Shown in pieces: positions 26,282 through 34,833 of a stretch of 64,000 nt of DNA. Location of the stretch: contig CAYMEX010000015.1 in assembly GCA_964389525.1 (NCBI GenBank), positions 1-64,000 of the forward strand, read 5' to 3'. Below the pieces are notes generated by a model. That model did no database searches. It saw nothing but the letters and a program-made list of their open reading frames with translations, and was not told the origin of the DNA. Each line of letters begins with the position of its first letter. Positions within the stretch are counted from its first letter, which is position 1. Position numbers and translations under genes: made by a program. The stretch comes from JAFLTL01 sp964389525. Lineage in GTDB: Bacteria > Bacteroidota > Bacteroidia > Bacteroidales > Muribaculaceae.

Positions 26282-27199
26282 TTATTTTGTGGTTTCGTTC
26301 ATTTCAACGAGAATTGCAACGGGATAGTGGTCGGACGGAGTGCGTGCCACGTAGGTGCTGTCCTCGTTCATCGTGCGGTATGTGTCGTTGAGCACACCGT
26401 ATTTCTTGACGTCGAACTCGGGCGAGAGGAAGATGTGGTCGATACGCATCGGCTCGCCGTCGGAGCTCAGACGCAGCTTGTTGGTGTCATAGCTGTTGAA
26501 CGTGCTCGAGTTGATGTAGCGGTAGTCGGTGGTCTCATATGCGTCTTTCATCACGCCCGACTCGTTGAGGAGCTTGTAGCCCTCGTTGGTCTGGTCGACA
26601 TTGAAGTCTCCGCTGAGCATCACGGGTAACGGCTCGGGGAACTCCTTGATCTTTTTAAGGATAAGTTTGGCGCTCTCTGCACGTGCTACAACTCCCTTAT
26701 GATCCATGTGGAGGTTGAAATACACAAAAGTGAAGCCGGAATCCTTGTGGCGGAACTTGCCCCATGTGCACACACGGCGGCATACTGCGTCCCATCCGAA
26801 CGAAACGCTGTCGGGCGTCTCCGACAACCAGAAATCGCCATGATCAAGTACATCGAACTTGTCGGTGTTGTAGAATATGGCGGCGTGCTCGCCTTTCTCG
26901 GCACCGTTGTCGCGTCCGACACCGATATACTCATAACCCGGAAGGTTTGACTTCAGGTCGTCAAGCATAAACTTGAAGCCTTCCTGTGTGCCGAAGATGT
27001 CGAATCCGTGATATTTGATGACGTCGGCCACGTGCGGGGCACGCTGACCCCAGCCGTTGCCTGCGACTGAGTCACCGTGGTTGGCCTGACGGATGTTGTA
27101 GGTCGCTACAGTCATTGTAGCCGGATCCGCTTTCTTCTCATTTGCGCACGATCCGAGCAGGAGCGCGCCGACTGCGGCAAGTAAAGTGATCTTTTTCAT
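26282..27199 (-). CDS. EEP-family (endonuclease/exonuclease/phosphatase) lipoprotein
   Basis: 305 aa with a lipoprotein signal (LLLGSCANEK, Cys about 18), so probably on the outer membrane or cell surface. The EEP/DNase I fold motifs are intact: ATYNIRQ, metal-binding Glu in GTQEG, NLHMDHKG, LSGDFNVDQ and the C-terminal TPSDHYPV. The superfamily cleaves phosphodiester or phosphate-ester bonds with Mg2+ (DNases, sphingomyelinases, inositol-polyphosphate phosphatases). The substrate is unknown. It is closely related to the next upstream gene and lies 15 bp behind it, so a tandem duplication is likely. Confidence 0.9.
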   Translation of the reverse strand: MKKITLLAAVGALLLGSCANEKKADPATMTVATYNIRQANHGDSVAGNGWGQRAPHVADVIKYHGFDIFGTQEGFKFMLDDLKSNLPGYEYIGVGRDNGAEKGEHAAIFYNTDKFDVLDHGDFWLSETPDSVSFGWDAVCRRVCTWGKFRHKDSGFTFVYFNLHMDHKGVVARAESAKLILKKIKEFPEPLPVMLSGDFNVDQTNEGYKLLNESGVMKDAYETTDYRYINSSTFNSYDTNKLRLSSDGEPMRIDHIFLSPEFDVKKYGVLNDTYRTMNEDSTYVARTPSDHYPVAILVEMNETTK

Positions 27200-27214
27200 T
27201 GTTTTGTGATGGTC

Positions 27215-28132
27215 TTATTTGGTTGTTTCTACTACGATCATTATTGGATAGTGATCGGACGGAGTGCGGTCGGTGTAGTCGGGTGACTTCTCCGACACGC
27301 GTTCTTTGCCCGACGCCTTCTGTCCGTCGGTGAGACGGGCGCGGTATGTGTCGGTGAGTACGCCGTAGCGCTTCACATGGAAACCGTCGTTGACAAAGAG
27401 ATGGTCGATGCGTTTCTCTGTGTAGCGGCTTGGCTCAAAGGCGAAATATGTGCCGTTGGGTGCGTAGCGGAAATCGGCGATCTCGTAGGAGTCTTTTACT
27501 ACGCCTGAGTTCTGTAGGAGCGCATATGGTTCGCTGTGCTGGTCGACGTTGAAGTCGCCTGTCACGATCGTGGGCATGCTGTTGCCGAACTGCTTGATAC
27601 GTTCAAGTACAAGTCTGGCACTCTCAGCACGTGCAACCACGCCTTTATGATCCATGTGCAGATTGATGAAGAGCACCTTCTCGCCGCTCGCCTTGTCGCA
27701 GAACACACCCCATGAGCAGATGCGTTTGTGCGACGGGGCGTCCCATCCCTTGCTTGGCCGGTCGGGGGTCTCCGACAGCCAGAAGTCGCCGTGATCCACT
27801 ACATCAAATCGGTCGGTCTTGTAGAAGATTGCCGAATGCTCGCCGGCGTGTATGCCGTCGTCGCGTCCCACACCTATGTAATCATATCCGGGCATCATCG
27901 AAAGCATATCCTGCAACTGGTGATATTTGCCTTCCTGGGTGCCGATTATGTCGAAGTCGTGGAATCTGATCAGTCCTGCGACATGTGGAGCGCGTTGTCC
28001 CCACCCGTTGCCTGCGACAGAGTCGCTGGCGTTGGAGTACCTGATGTTGAACGTGCCGAGTTTCAGCTCTATGGCCTCTGCCGACATCATGCACAGCACG
28101 GCTGTCAGTACCGATAGAATCAGTTTTTTCAT
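27215..28132 (-). CDS. Secreted EEP-family (endonuclease/exonuclease/phosphatase) protein
   Basis: 305 aa from the ATG at 28132 (MKKLILSVLTAVLCMMSAEA); a GTG further upstream would put ten extra residues before the signal peptide and is less likely. The signal is ordinary Sec type without a lipobox Cys, so it should be periplasmic, unlike its lipoprotein paralog. Motifs: GTFNIRYSN, GTQEG, NLHMDHKG, VTGDFNVDQ and TPSDHYP. Long stretches such as SDSVAGNGWGQRAPHVA and HKGVVARAESA are nearly identical to the paralog. It lies downstream of susD after a strong hairpin and belongs to the SusCD locus. Confidence 0.9.
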   Translation of the reverse strand: MKKLILSVLTAVLCMMSAEAIELKLGTFNIRYSNASDSVAGNGWGQRAPHVAGLIRFHDFDIIGTQEGKYHQLQDMLSMMPGYDYIGVGRDDGIHAGEHSAIFYKTDRFDVVDHGDFWLSETPDRPSKGWDAPSHKRICSWGVFCDKASGEKVLFINLHMDHKGVVARAESARLVLERIKQFGNSMPTIVTGDFNVDQHSEPYALLQNSGVVKDSYEIADFRYAPNGTYFAFEPSRYTEKRIDHLFVNDGFHVKRYGVLTDTYRARLTDGQKASGKERVSEKSPDYTDRTPSDHYPIMIVVETTK

Positions 28133-28161
28133 CCTGTAGATATGATTTAGCATTTTAATCA

Positions 28162-28192
28162 CATGGGTGCGGCTGCAATAGCCGCACCCATG
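28162..28192 (-). terminator. Strong hairpin between susD and the EEP genes
   Basis: A perfect 13-bp stem (28162-28174 with 28180-28192) with a 5-base loop. There is only a short T-rich tail on the minus strand, so it may be a partial terminator or an mRNA-stabilising hairpin that sets the ratio of SusCD to EEP. Confidence 0.65.
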
Positions 28193-28232
28193 CTCTCACA
28201 TATTGCAACCAATCATTGCTTCGGAGTGGTGT

Positions 28233-30062
28233 TTACCATCCGGGGTTCTGGGTGAGATTGCCGTTGAGCTGGCGCACAACTTCAGGTATCGGATAGAGAT
28301 ACTGGCGTGCCGGCCATGAGCGGCTGGAGCCTACATTGTCTTTCATCAGATATCCGCCGCTGACAGGCACCACATTGATCTGGTTGTTCTTGGCTGTTCC
28401 CACATAGAGGCCGATCGAAGCGAGTCCGTCGGGAGCCGCATCGGTGTCGTAGAAACATACGTCATCGATGCCGTCGCCGTTCATGTCGAGAGCGACATTG
28501 AGAGCGGGGATGAAGACACCCTCCCAGGGATCGGAGGTGAAGAGGTCGATCTGTGCCCAGCGCTTGAGGTCCTTGATGCGGAAGCCTTCGAGGCAAAGCT
28601 CGATGGCGCGGTCGCGGCGTACCTCGAGGATCACGGGATCGGTCACTCCGGGATAGTAGGAGGCGATGTAAGGCTCGGCCTGGGTCGGCTTTGTGGTGAG
28701 TGTGCCGGTCTGTGCGGTTCCGCCGGTTATGCCGGCGCGATGGCGGAGGACACCTATGGTCTTGGCCCAGTCATCGTCGGTCATTGTGCCGAGCTCGGCC
28801 TTTGCCTCCGCATAGTTCAGAAGAACCTCGGCGTAGCGCATGAACGGTATGTCGTTGGCATTGTTGGCACCGTCGTCGCAGCTTGCATCATCCATCACAT
28901 ATTTGGTGAACTGGTAGCCGGTCATAGTGTGGCCGGTGTAGTTTACAGCTGTTGTCTCGAATGCTCCCTGACCGTTCTTGCGGGTGTAGTCATTGGCGCG
29001 TATCGTCTGGTTCAGGCGCAGATCGCGGCCGGTTGTCTCGGTGACGAAATCCTTGTATGTGCCGTCGGCGTTAAGCTCGTTGTAGGGCGTACCGTCGATA
29101 TTGAGGTAGCTCTTGGCAAACTTACGCGTCATGCTCATGTGCGGGCCGTAGGTCGATGAGTTGTACCACCAGTTTGCCTCGCCTTTACCGAGCATGAGGT
29201 CACACTGGATACCAAGCATCACCTCCTGCTTCACGGCTGCGTCGCTTATGAAGAGCTCGCGGTAGGCGCCGCGGCCGTTCTCGTAGGCCTTCTCCTCGTA
29301 GATCGAGTACGGACCGTTGTCCATCACAGCCTTGGCGGCATCAGCGGCGAGCTGCAGGAGCTGATCGGCCGAATACTGTGTGCAGCCTGTGCGTGCGAAA
29401 TCATACTCGTCGTTGGCGTGATACTTGCGCCATGTTCCCTCAAAGAGGCATGCGCGCGACTTGAGCAGATATGCGGTCCAGACGTTGATATAGTTTGCGT
29501 TTGCGGTCGCCGACTTCTCGGTCATGTTCTCGATGGCGTAGTCGAGATCATCGATGATATGACCGATTATCACGTCGCGGGTGTCGCGTCCGTTGTAGAG
29601 GTCGGGATCTTCCGGGCTGTTGAACACCTTGTCGATCCAGGGTACCTCACCATACTGGATGAGCTTGTCGAGATAGAAGTATGCACGCCACATGCGGGCC
29701 TGGCCGTTGTAGTTGTTGCGCACTCTCTCCTCGATTGCAGTGTTGGTGTTGTGCTCAAGGAAGAAATTGATGTTGCGCAGACGGCTCCATGACCACGAAG
29801 TGGATGAGTTGACGGTATATGCGCCTACCTCCATGCCGCCGATGGCGTTCTTTGCGCCATAGTCGGCCGTTTCGTCCTGTCGCATTGCTGCAGCGCGGCT
29901 TGGCAGGGCTTCGTAAAATGATGTGGCGTATGTCTCGATGCCCTTTTCGGAACTGAACACCATGTCGACAGATGCCGCCGACTTAGGCTCTTCGTCCATG
30001 TCGCAACCGGTGGTGGCAAAACCCAGGGCTATCACCGGCACTAAGTATTTATATGCTTTCAT
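28233..30062 (-). CDS. SusD/RagB family nutrient-binding outer membrane lipoprotein
   Basis: 609 aa with a lipoprotein signal (FATTGCDMDEEP). It shows SusD features: the N-terminal TPR-like part (ARMWRAYFYLDKLIQYGEVPWIDK), the middle NANDIPFMRYAEVLLNYAEAKAELG and the C-terminal RRDRAIELCLEGFRIKDLKRW ending YLYPIPEVVRQLNGNLTQNPGW. It acts as the surface lid and ligand-binding partner of SusC. It follows susC by 20 bp. The ligand is not deducible from the sequence. Confidence 0.96.
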   Translation of the reverse strand: MKAYKYLVPVIALGFATTGCDMDEEPKSAASVDMVFSSEKGIETYATSFYEALPSRAAAMRQDETADYGAKNAIGGMEVGAYTVNSSTSWSWSRLRNINFFLEHNTNTAIEERVRNNYNGQARMWRAYFYLDKLIQYGEVPWIDKVFNSPEDPDLYNGRDTRDVIIGHIIDDLDYAIENMTEKSATANANYINVWTAYLLKSRACLFEGTWRKYHANDEYDFARTGCTQYSADQLLQLAADAAKAVMDNGPYSIYEEKAYENGRGAYRELFISDAAVKQEVMLGIQCDLMLGKGEANWWYNSSTYGPHMSMTRKFAKSYLNIDGTPYNELNADGTYKDFVTETTGRDLRLNQTIRANDYTRKNGQGAFETTAVNYTGHTMTGYQFTKYVMDDASCDDGANNANDIPFMRYAEVLLNYAEAKAELGTMTDDDWAKTIGVLRHRAGITGGTAQTGTLTTKPTQAEPYIASYYPGVTDPVILEVRRDRAIELCLEGFRIKDLKRWAQIDLFTSDPWEGVFIPALNVALDMNGDGIDDVCFYDTDAAPDGLASIGLYVGTAKNNQINVVPVSGGYLMKDNVGSSRSWPARQYLYPIPEVVRQLNGNLTQNPGW

Positions 30063-30082
30063 TGTGTTGTCCTGTTATGTTG

Positions 30083-33000
30083 TTAGAAAGTGACATTGAG
30101 TCCAACGCTGATTGACTTCATCATCGGGTAGTTATAGCCGTCGCCTGTCGAGCCGAACTCGGCGTCGGTACCGTAAATGTTGCTCACGTTGAGGTCTTTC
30201 GAACGCTTGTAGAGCGGCGACCATGTGAAGAGGTTTTCACCTGACAGATAGATGCCGAGCTGCTGCATGTGGAGCTTCTCCGTGATGCTCTTCGGGAAGT
30301 TGTAGCCCACCTGAATGTTTTTACAGCGGAGATATGCCACGTTCTGCATGTAACGTGTGTTGGCGCGTGATGTGCCACCGTATAGCGGTGAGTAGTAGCC
30401 TGTGTAGCGAGGCAGATAAGCGTCGCGGTTATCCTCTGTCCAGTAGTTGCCCTGGTGCCATTTGGGCATCTGGTTGTAAGGACGGTTGTACTGACCCCAG
30501 AAGATTGATGCCTCATTTGAAGGATACCAGTCCTGTTTGCCTACACCCTGGAAGAATGCGTTGGCATAAATGCCGTTCCAGTCGAGAGCGAGACGGAAAC
30601 CGTAGATGTAGCGGGGAGCTGCGTTACCGATGATCTTGCGGTCGCCCGGATCGTCGACTGTGTTCTTGCCACGGTCGATGTAGCCGTTGCCGTTGAGGTC
30701 CTCAAACTTGATGTCGCCGGGATAGAGCTTGTAGGTTTTTGAAGTCTGCATGAGCGGGTTGTAGTACTTCTGACCGGCTGCTTTGGCAGCAGCTTCCGCT
30801 GCATCGATTTCCTCTTGTGTCTGCCAGAGACCGTTGGAAACAAAGCCCCAGATTTCGCCTATGCGCATACCCTCGTAGTAGTTGCCTGATGCCGACTGGT
30901 TATTGTTGGTGCTGAGGGTCTTCTGTGCGTTGTTGTATTTGTCGATGGTCGAGTAGTAGTCGGCGAGAGTAGCACGGATGCTGTAGTTAAGGGGCTTGCC
31001 TGCAACCTGGAAAGCGTCGCGCCATTCAATTGAGAGCTCGTAGCCGTAGGTGCTCATGTCGGCATAGTTGCCTTTGGGCGATGATGCGCCGAACACGTCG
31101 GGGACAGTCGGGCCGGCTACGATCATGTCTTTGGTCTTACGCTGATAGTAGTCGCCGGTGAAGAGAAGGCGGTTGTTGAGGAAGCCGAGGTCAAGACCTA
31201 TGTCGTAGGTAGTGACGGTTTCCCATGTAAGCTCATCGGGAAGCGCGGCAGGTGAAGACACATATTTGCGCTTGGTGCCGTCGAAGATAAACGATGAGTC
31301 AGTTACGCCGAGAGTCTGTTTGTACTGGTAATTGCCGAGACCGACTGCATTGCCGAGCTGACCCCAGCTTGCACGGATCTTGGCGTTGTTGATTATGCTC
31401 GGATCGATTTTCCACCAATGTTCCTGACTCGGACGCCAGCCGACAGAGACAGAGGGGAAGAGATGCCAGCGGCTGTCGGCGCGGAAGCGCGACGAACCGT
31501 CATAGCGGCCGTTGACCTCGACGAGGTAGCGGTTGTCGTAGACGTAGTTTGCACGGAAAAATGCTCCGCCGAACTGGAATGCGCTCCACGATGAGGTGAT
31601 GTTCTTTCCGTCGGTGCCGAATGCGAGATTGATGTTCTCCACGTCGTTGGTGAGAAGGTCGTCGTTGTAGGCGTAGAGCTGTTTGTAGCGCGATTTCTCA
31701 TAGTTCCAGCCGAGAAGTGCGGTGAAGTCGTGCTTGCTGCTCCAGAGCTTGTGGAAAGTGGCGTAGAGGTTGGTGGCGTAGTAGTCGGTGTGGTTTGTGG
31801 TCTCCGATATGTAGCTCTGAGTGCCTGAGATCGTTTCGATCTTGGATGTACCGTCTGGGTTGACCTGACGAGCGTAGGGAGTGCGCACACGATGGATCGT
31901 GCGGTCGTAGCTCTTGCGCTGGAAGGTGAAGTCACCGTTGATGGTGAGGATATCTTTGTAGGCGTTGGCTACAAACGAGATCGTGTTTTTGTACTGGTGA
32001 TTCTTGATGTAGTGTGTCGAGTTGCCGTAGAGAAGATCGCCTACAGTGTAAACACCCATGTACGACATCGTGCCATCGGGGTTGAAGAGAGGCTGACAGG
32101 GCTTGAACTCGTCTGCCAGGTTTCTCCATACGTTACCGTTGCCCTCGCTATAGGTGAGAGGCATCTTGAAGTTGTTGTGGGCGAACTCGAAGTTGTTGCT
32201 GACCTTGAGCCACTTGGTCATCTGATAGCCGGCCTTGAAACGAAGGTTGTAGCTGTCGAATGGATCGGAGTGGTTGTCGGAGTTGAACAGACCTGAATAG
32301 TGGTAGTAGCGGCCCGAGATAAAGTAGTCGAATTTTTCGTCGGAGCCTGAGATCGAAAGATTCTGTGTGGTTGCGAAGGTGTTGTCCTTGTAGAGGATGT
32401 CATAGGGGTCACCGCCTTCGTTGTAATATACGTAACGGCCCTTGGTGCCAATTGAACCATCGGAAATTTCAGTGCCGAAGTTGCCTGCCTCTGCGCGGCG
32501 CTTGTACTCCTCAAGCCATGCTACGGAGAACTGCTGGGTCTTGTTGATGCCCGATGGGTTGGAGAAGTTGTAGTTGTAGTATGCCTTGTAGAAGTGCTCT
32601 GCCCATGTGTAGCCGTCGGAAACGACGTCGGGGACGTTCTGCGGGCTCTGGAACGAGTAGATCGACGAGTAGTTGATCTTCGGCTTGCCTACAGTGGGGT
32701 TCTTGGTCGTGATGAGCACGACGCCGAACGGAGCGCGTGCACCGTAGATGGCAGCCGAAGCGGCATCTTTGAGCACCGACACCGATGCGATATCGTCGGG
32801 GTTGAGGAGCGAGGGATCGCCTTCGACACCGTCGATGAGCACGAGAGCCGAGCCGCCGTTGATAGAGCCTGTACCGCGGACGTTGAAGTCGGACGAGCGG
32901 CTGGGCTTACCGTCGGAGAGCGAGATGTTGAGGTTGGGGATGGCTCCCTCGAGCATCTGGGCCACGTTGGCGGCCGGACGACCCTCGAAGACCTCGCTTG

Positions 33001-33379
33001 TCACCTGGTCGACAGCACCTGTCAGGTTGACTTTCTTCTGCTGTCCGTAACCGACGACAACTACCTCCGACAGTTCCTGCGACTGGTCTTTAAGGACGAT
33101 GTCGAGCACTGTCTCGTTTTTGCCGATAGCTTTTTCAAAAGCGGAGTAGCCGATGTAGGTGGCTGTGATGACCGGGTTGTTTCCTTTCAGGACGATAGAA
33201 TACTTACCGTCGAGATCGGTTGCGACACCATTGGTCGTGCCTTTCTCCATGATTGTCACGCCTGCCAGCGGATCACCAAGCTCGTCGGTGACCGTACCGG
33301 TCAGTTTGTGTTGCGCCGATGCTGCAAAAGCGAAGCACACCACAAAAAGCATTGTGAATGTTCGTAAGAATCGGATCAT
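30083..33379 (-). CDS. SusC/RagA family TonB-dependent transporter
   Basis: 1098 aa. Signal peptide to about ASAQ, then a carboxypeptidase-D-like domain (KLTGTVTDELGDPLAGVTIMEKGTTNG), the TonB-box region SEVVVVGYGQQKKVNLTGAV, the plug (NLNISLSDGKPSRSSDFNVRG, DDIASVSVLKDAASAAIYGARAPFGVVLITTK) and a 22-strand barrel ending in SVGLNVTF with a terminal Phe. It imports an oligomer across the outer membrane using TonB energy. It is the first gene of the susC-susD-EEP-EEP unit. Its leader is about 195 bases long and contains a run of ten G on the plus strand. Confidence 0.97.
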   Translation of the reverse strand: MIRFLRTFTMLFVVCFAFAASAQHKLTGTVTDELGDPLAGVTIMEKGTTNGVATDLDGKYSIVLKGNNPVITATYIGYSAFEKAIGKNETVLDIVLKDQSQELSEVVVVGYGQQKKVNLTGAVDQVTSEVFEGRPAANVAQMLEGAIPNLNISLSDGKPSRSSDFNVRGTGSINGGSALVLIDGVEGDPSLLNPDDIASVSVLKDAASAAIYGARAPFGVVLITTKNPTVGKPKINYSSIYSFQSPQNVPDVVSDGYTWAEHFYKAYYNYNFSNPSGINKTQQFSVAWLEEYKRRAEAGNFGTEISDGSIGTKGRYVYYNEGGDPYDILYKDNTFATTQNLSISGSDEKFDYFISGRYYHYSGLFNSDNHSDPFDSYNLRFKAGYQMTKWLKVSNNFEFAHNNFKMPLTYSEGNGNVWRNLADEFKPCQPLFNPDGTMSYMGVYTVGDLLYGNSTHYIKNHQYKNTISFVANAYKDILTINGDFTFQRKSYDRTIHRVRTPYARQVNPDGTSKIETISGTQSYISETTNHTDYYATNLYATFHKLWSSKHDFTALLGWNYEKSRYKQLYAYNDDLLTNDVENINLAFGTDGKNITSSWSAFQFGGAFFRANYVYDNRYLVEVNGRYDGSSRFRADSRWHLFPSVSVGWRPSQEHWWKIDPSIINNAKIRASWGQLGNAVGLGNYQYKQTLGVTDSSFIFDGTKRKYVSSPAALPDELTWETVTTYDIGLDLGFLNNRLLFTGDYYQRKTKDMIVAGPTVPDVFGASSPKGNYADMSTYGYELSIEWRDAFQVAGKPLNYSIRATLADYYSTIDKYNNAQKTLSTNNNQSASGNYYEGMRIGEIWGFVSNGLWQTQEEIDAAEAAAKAAGQKYYNPLMQTSKTYKLYPGDIKFEDLNGNGYIDRGKNTVDDPGDRKIIGNAAPRYIYGFRLALDWNGIYANAFFQGVGKQDWYPSNEASIFWGQYNRPYNQMPKWHQGNYWTEDNRDAYLPRYTGYYSPLYGGTSRANTRYMQNVAYLRCKNIQVGYNFPKSITEKLHMQQLGIYLSGENLFTWSPLYKRSKDLNVSNIYGTDAEFGSTGDGYNYPMMKSISVGLNVTF

Positions 33380-33463
33380 AATGTTGGTTTGTATAGTGAA
33401 TGTTGTTTCATTTTGAAAATTTTTGGCTAAATAACGAAAATGTTACGAGATGTAAAAATTTCA

Positions 33464-33473
33464 GGGGGGGGGG
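33464..33473. repeat. G10 homopolymer in the susC leader
   Basis: Ten consecutive G on the plus strand (C10 in the susC transcript) lie about 85 bases before the susC ATG. Tracts of this length are prone to slippage. Confidence 0.9.
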
Positions 33474-33580
33474 TAAGCATTATTATGAATGTTTAACACA
33501 TGTTTGCATTATTGAGATCTGCTGAAAAGCTTTATGTGCTCAAAAACTATGTTTTACAGCATATTTTTTGTCTGACGCCG

Positions 33581-33588
33581 CAAAAGTA
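33581..33588 (-). promoter_or_regulatory. Candidate -7 box (TACTTTTG) of susC
   Basis: It matches TAnnTTTG on the minus strand. The nearest TTTG upstream is 25 bases away, longer than usual. Confidence 0.55.
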
Positions 33589-33704
33589 ATTGAGAAATGT
33601 TTTATTAAGATTTCAAAAAAAATTATATAACGGATAAAAATACAGCAGGACGATCGGCGGTTTCAATATGAATCTATATGATTAACATATATTTGCTTAA
33701 AAAA

Positions 33705-33742
33705 GAATCCGGCGGGCGTTGTTGCAACGTCCGACCGGATTC
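33705..33742 (-). terminator. Terminator of the OmpA lipoprotein gene
   Basis: A long stem of about 17 bp (33705-33721 with 33725-33742, one bulge and one G-T) is followed by TTTTTT on the minus strand. Confidence 0.88.
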
Positions 33743-33783
33743 GGGGGGATAGAAGGATTGAAAAATGAAATGCAGTTGAAGAT

Positions 33784-34605
33784 TTATCTGCCGGCCTGAG
33801 CCTCCTCGATCATCTGGCGTCCGGCTGTGATGAATATCTCTACACGGCGGTTCTGGGCACGGCCCTCGGGTGTGGCATTGCTTGCGATCGGGTTGTTCCA
33901 CCCTTCGCCTACAGCTTTAAGGCGCGACGCCTGCACGCCATGCTGCTGAAGATAGTCGACCACACTTTGCGCGCGCTGCAGCGAGAGGCGGTCATTGACC
34001 TGCTGGCTGCCTGTGTTGTCGGTGAAGCCTACTACAGTCACGTCGGTGCCGGGGAATTGGTCGAGATTGTATGCTACACGGCTCAGAGCGGCCTGTGCGG
34101 CGGCCGAGAGATCGTATTTGCCGGTCTTGAACAGAACGGCATCGCCCATCACGACCTTGATGGCGTCGAGGTTGTTGCTGTCTTTTACGCTCTCGACCTT
34201 GATCGACTCGATCGCGCGGCGGTTGGCCTCGATGGCGTCGCGGTTGGCGGCGATATCCTGCGAGTTACGGTCGGTATGGTCCTGCAATGACGCGAGCTGC
34301 TGTTCAAGTTCTTTTTTCTGCTTGTCCATGGAGTTGCCGACGAGAGCGCCGGTGCCTGCACCCAACGCGCCGCCTACGAGTGCTCCGATCCATGTGCCTT
34401 TGCCTCCGCCTATCAGAGCGCCTACTCCGGCTCCTACAGCGGCTCCGGCCGCACCTCCGGCTGTCGCTCCCTGTCCAGTCTGATTCATACCGTCCCATGT
34501 GCTTTTCATAGATGCGCATCCGCTCATCATTAATGATCCCGCACAAACAGCTGCGATCACCGAAACGCGACCGACTTTACATGTCTTTGAAATATTTTTC
34601 GTCAT
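33784..34605 (-). CDS. OmpA family lipoprotein with glycine-zipper domain
   Basis: 273 aa. Lipoprotein signal (SLMMSGCASMKS, Cys about 30), a glycine-rich zipper (TAGGAAGAAVGAGVGALIGGG...GALVGGALGAGTGALVG) that may insert in a membrane, a coiled-coil stretch (KKELEQQLASLQDHTDRNSQDIAANRDAI) and a C-terminal OmpA peptidoglycan-binding domain (GDAVLFKTGKYDLSAAA, VVGFTDNTGSQQVNDRLSLQRAQSV, GRAQNRRVEIFI). It likely ties the outer membrane to the cell wall. It is monocistronic with a strong terminator. Confidence 0.95.
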   Translation of the reverse strand: MTKNISKTCKVGRVSVIAAVCAGSLMMSGCASMKSTWDGMNQTGQGATAGGAAGAAVGAGVGALIGGGKGTWIGALVGGALGAGTGALVGNSMDKQKKELEQQLASLQDHTDRNSQDIAANRDAIEANRRAIESIKVESVKDSNNLDAIKVVMGDAVLFKTGKYDLSAAAQAALSRVAYNLDQFPGTDVTVVGFTDNTGSQQVNDRLSLQRAQSVVDYLQQHGVQASRLKAVGEGWNNPIASNATPEGRAQNRRVEIFITAGRQMIEEAQAGR

Positions 34606-34712
34606 AATCAGATAGTTTCACGTTGTATTATGGCCGACGGACGCTATGATCCGCAGGTAGCTTTTCACTATTAACAATGCTTAATAGGAAAAGTATCACC
34701 TAAAAATAAAAA

Positions 34713-34743
34713 ATATGTGCGACATGACAATCGTTTCGCATAT
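34713..34743. promoter_or_regulatory. Imperfect inverted repeat upstream of glpA
   Basis: ATATGTGCGA (34713-34722) and TTTCGCATAT (34734-34743) form an imperfect dyad in the ompA-glpA divergent region. It could be an operator for the glycerol operon. No regulator gene is nearby and the match is weak. Confidence 0.25.
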
Positions 34744-34833
34744 GAAAAAAAACTATTACGCTACGGAATATGTTAGAGTTTCAAGAGATTGACCCGTTTC
34801 GTCGGGAAATTAACCAATGATCGTTGCCATGAT

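Larger units (their letters stand above)
33380..33704. other. Promoter and leader region of susC
   Basis: This 325-bp gap holds the susC -7 box (33581-33588), an A/T-rich leader and a G10/C10 homopolymer (33464-33473). No small gene is evident. Confidence 0.6.
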
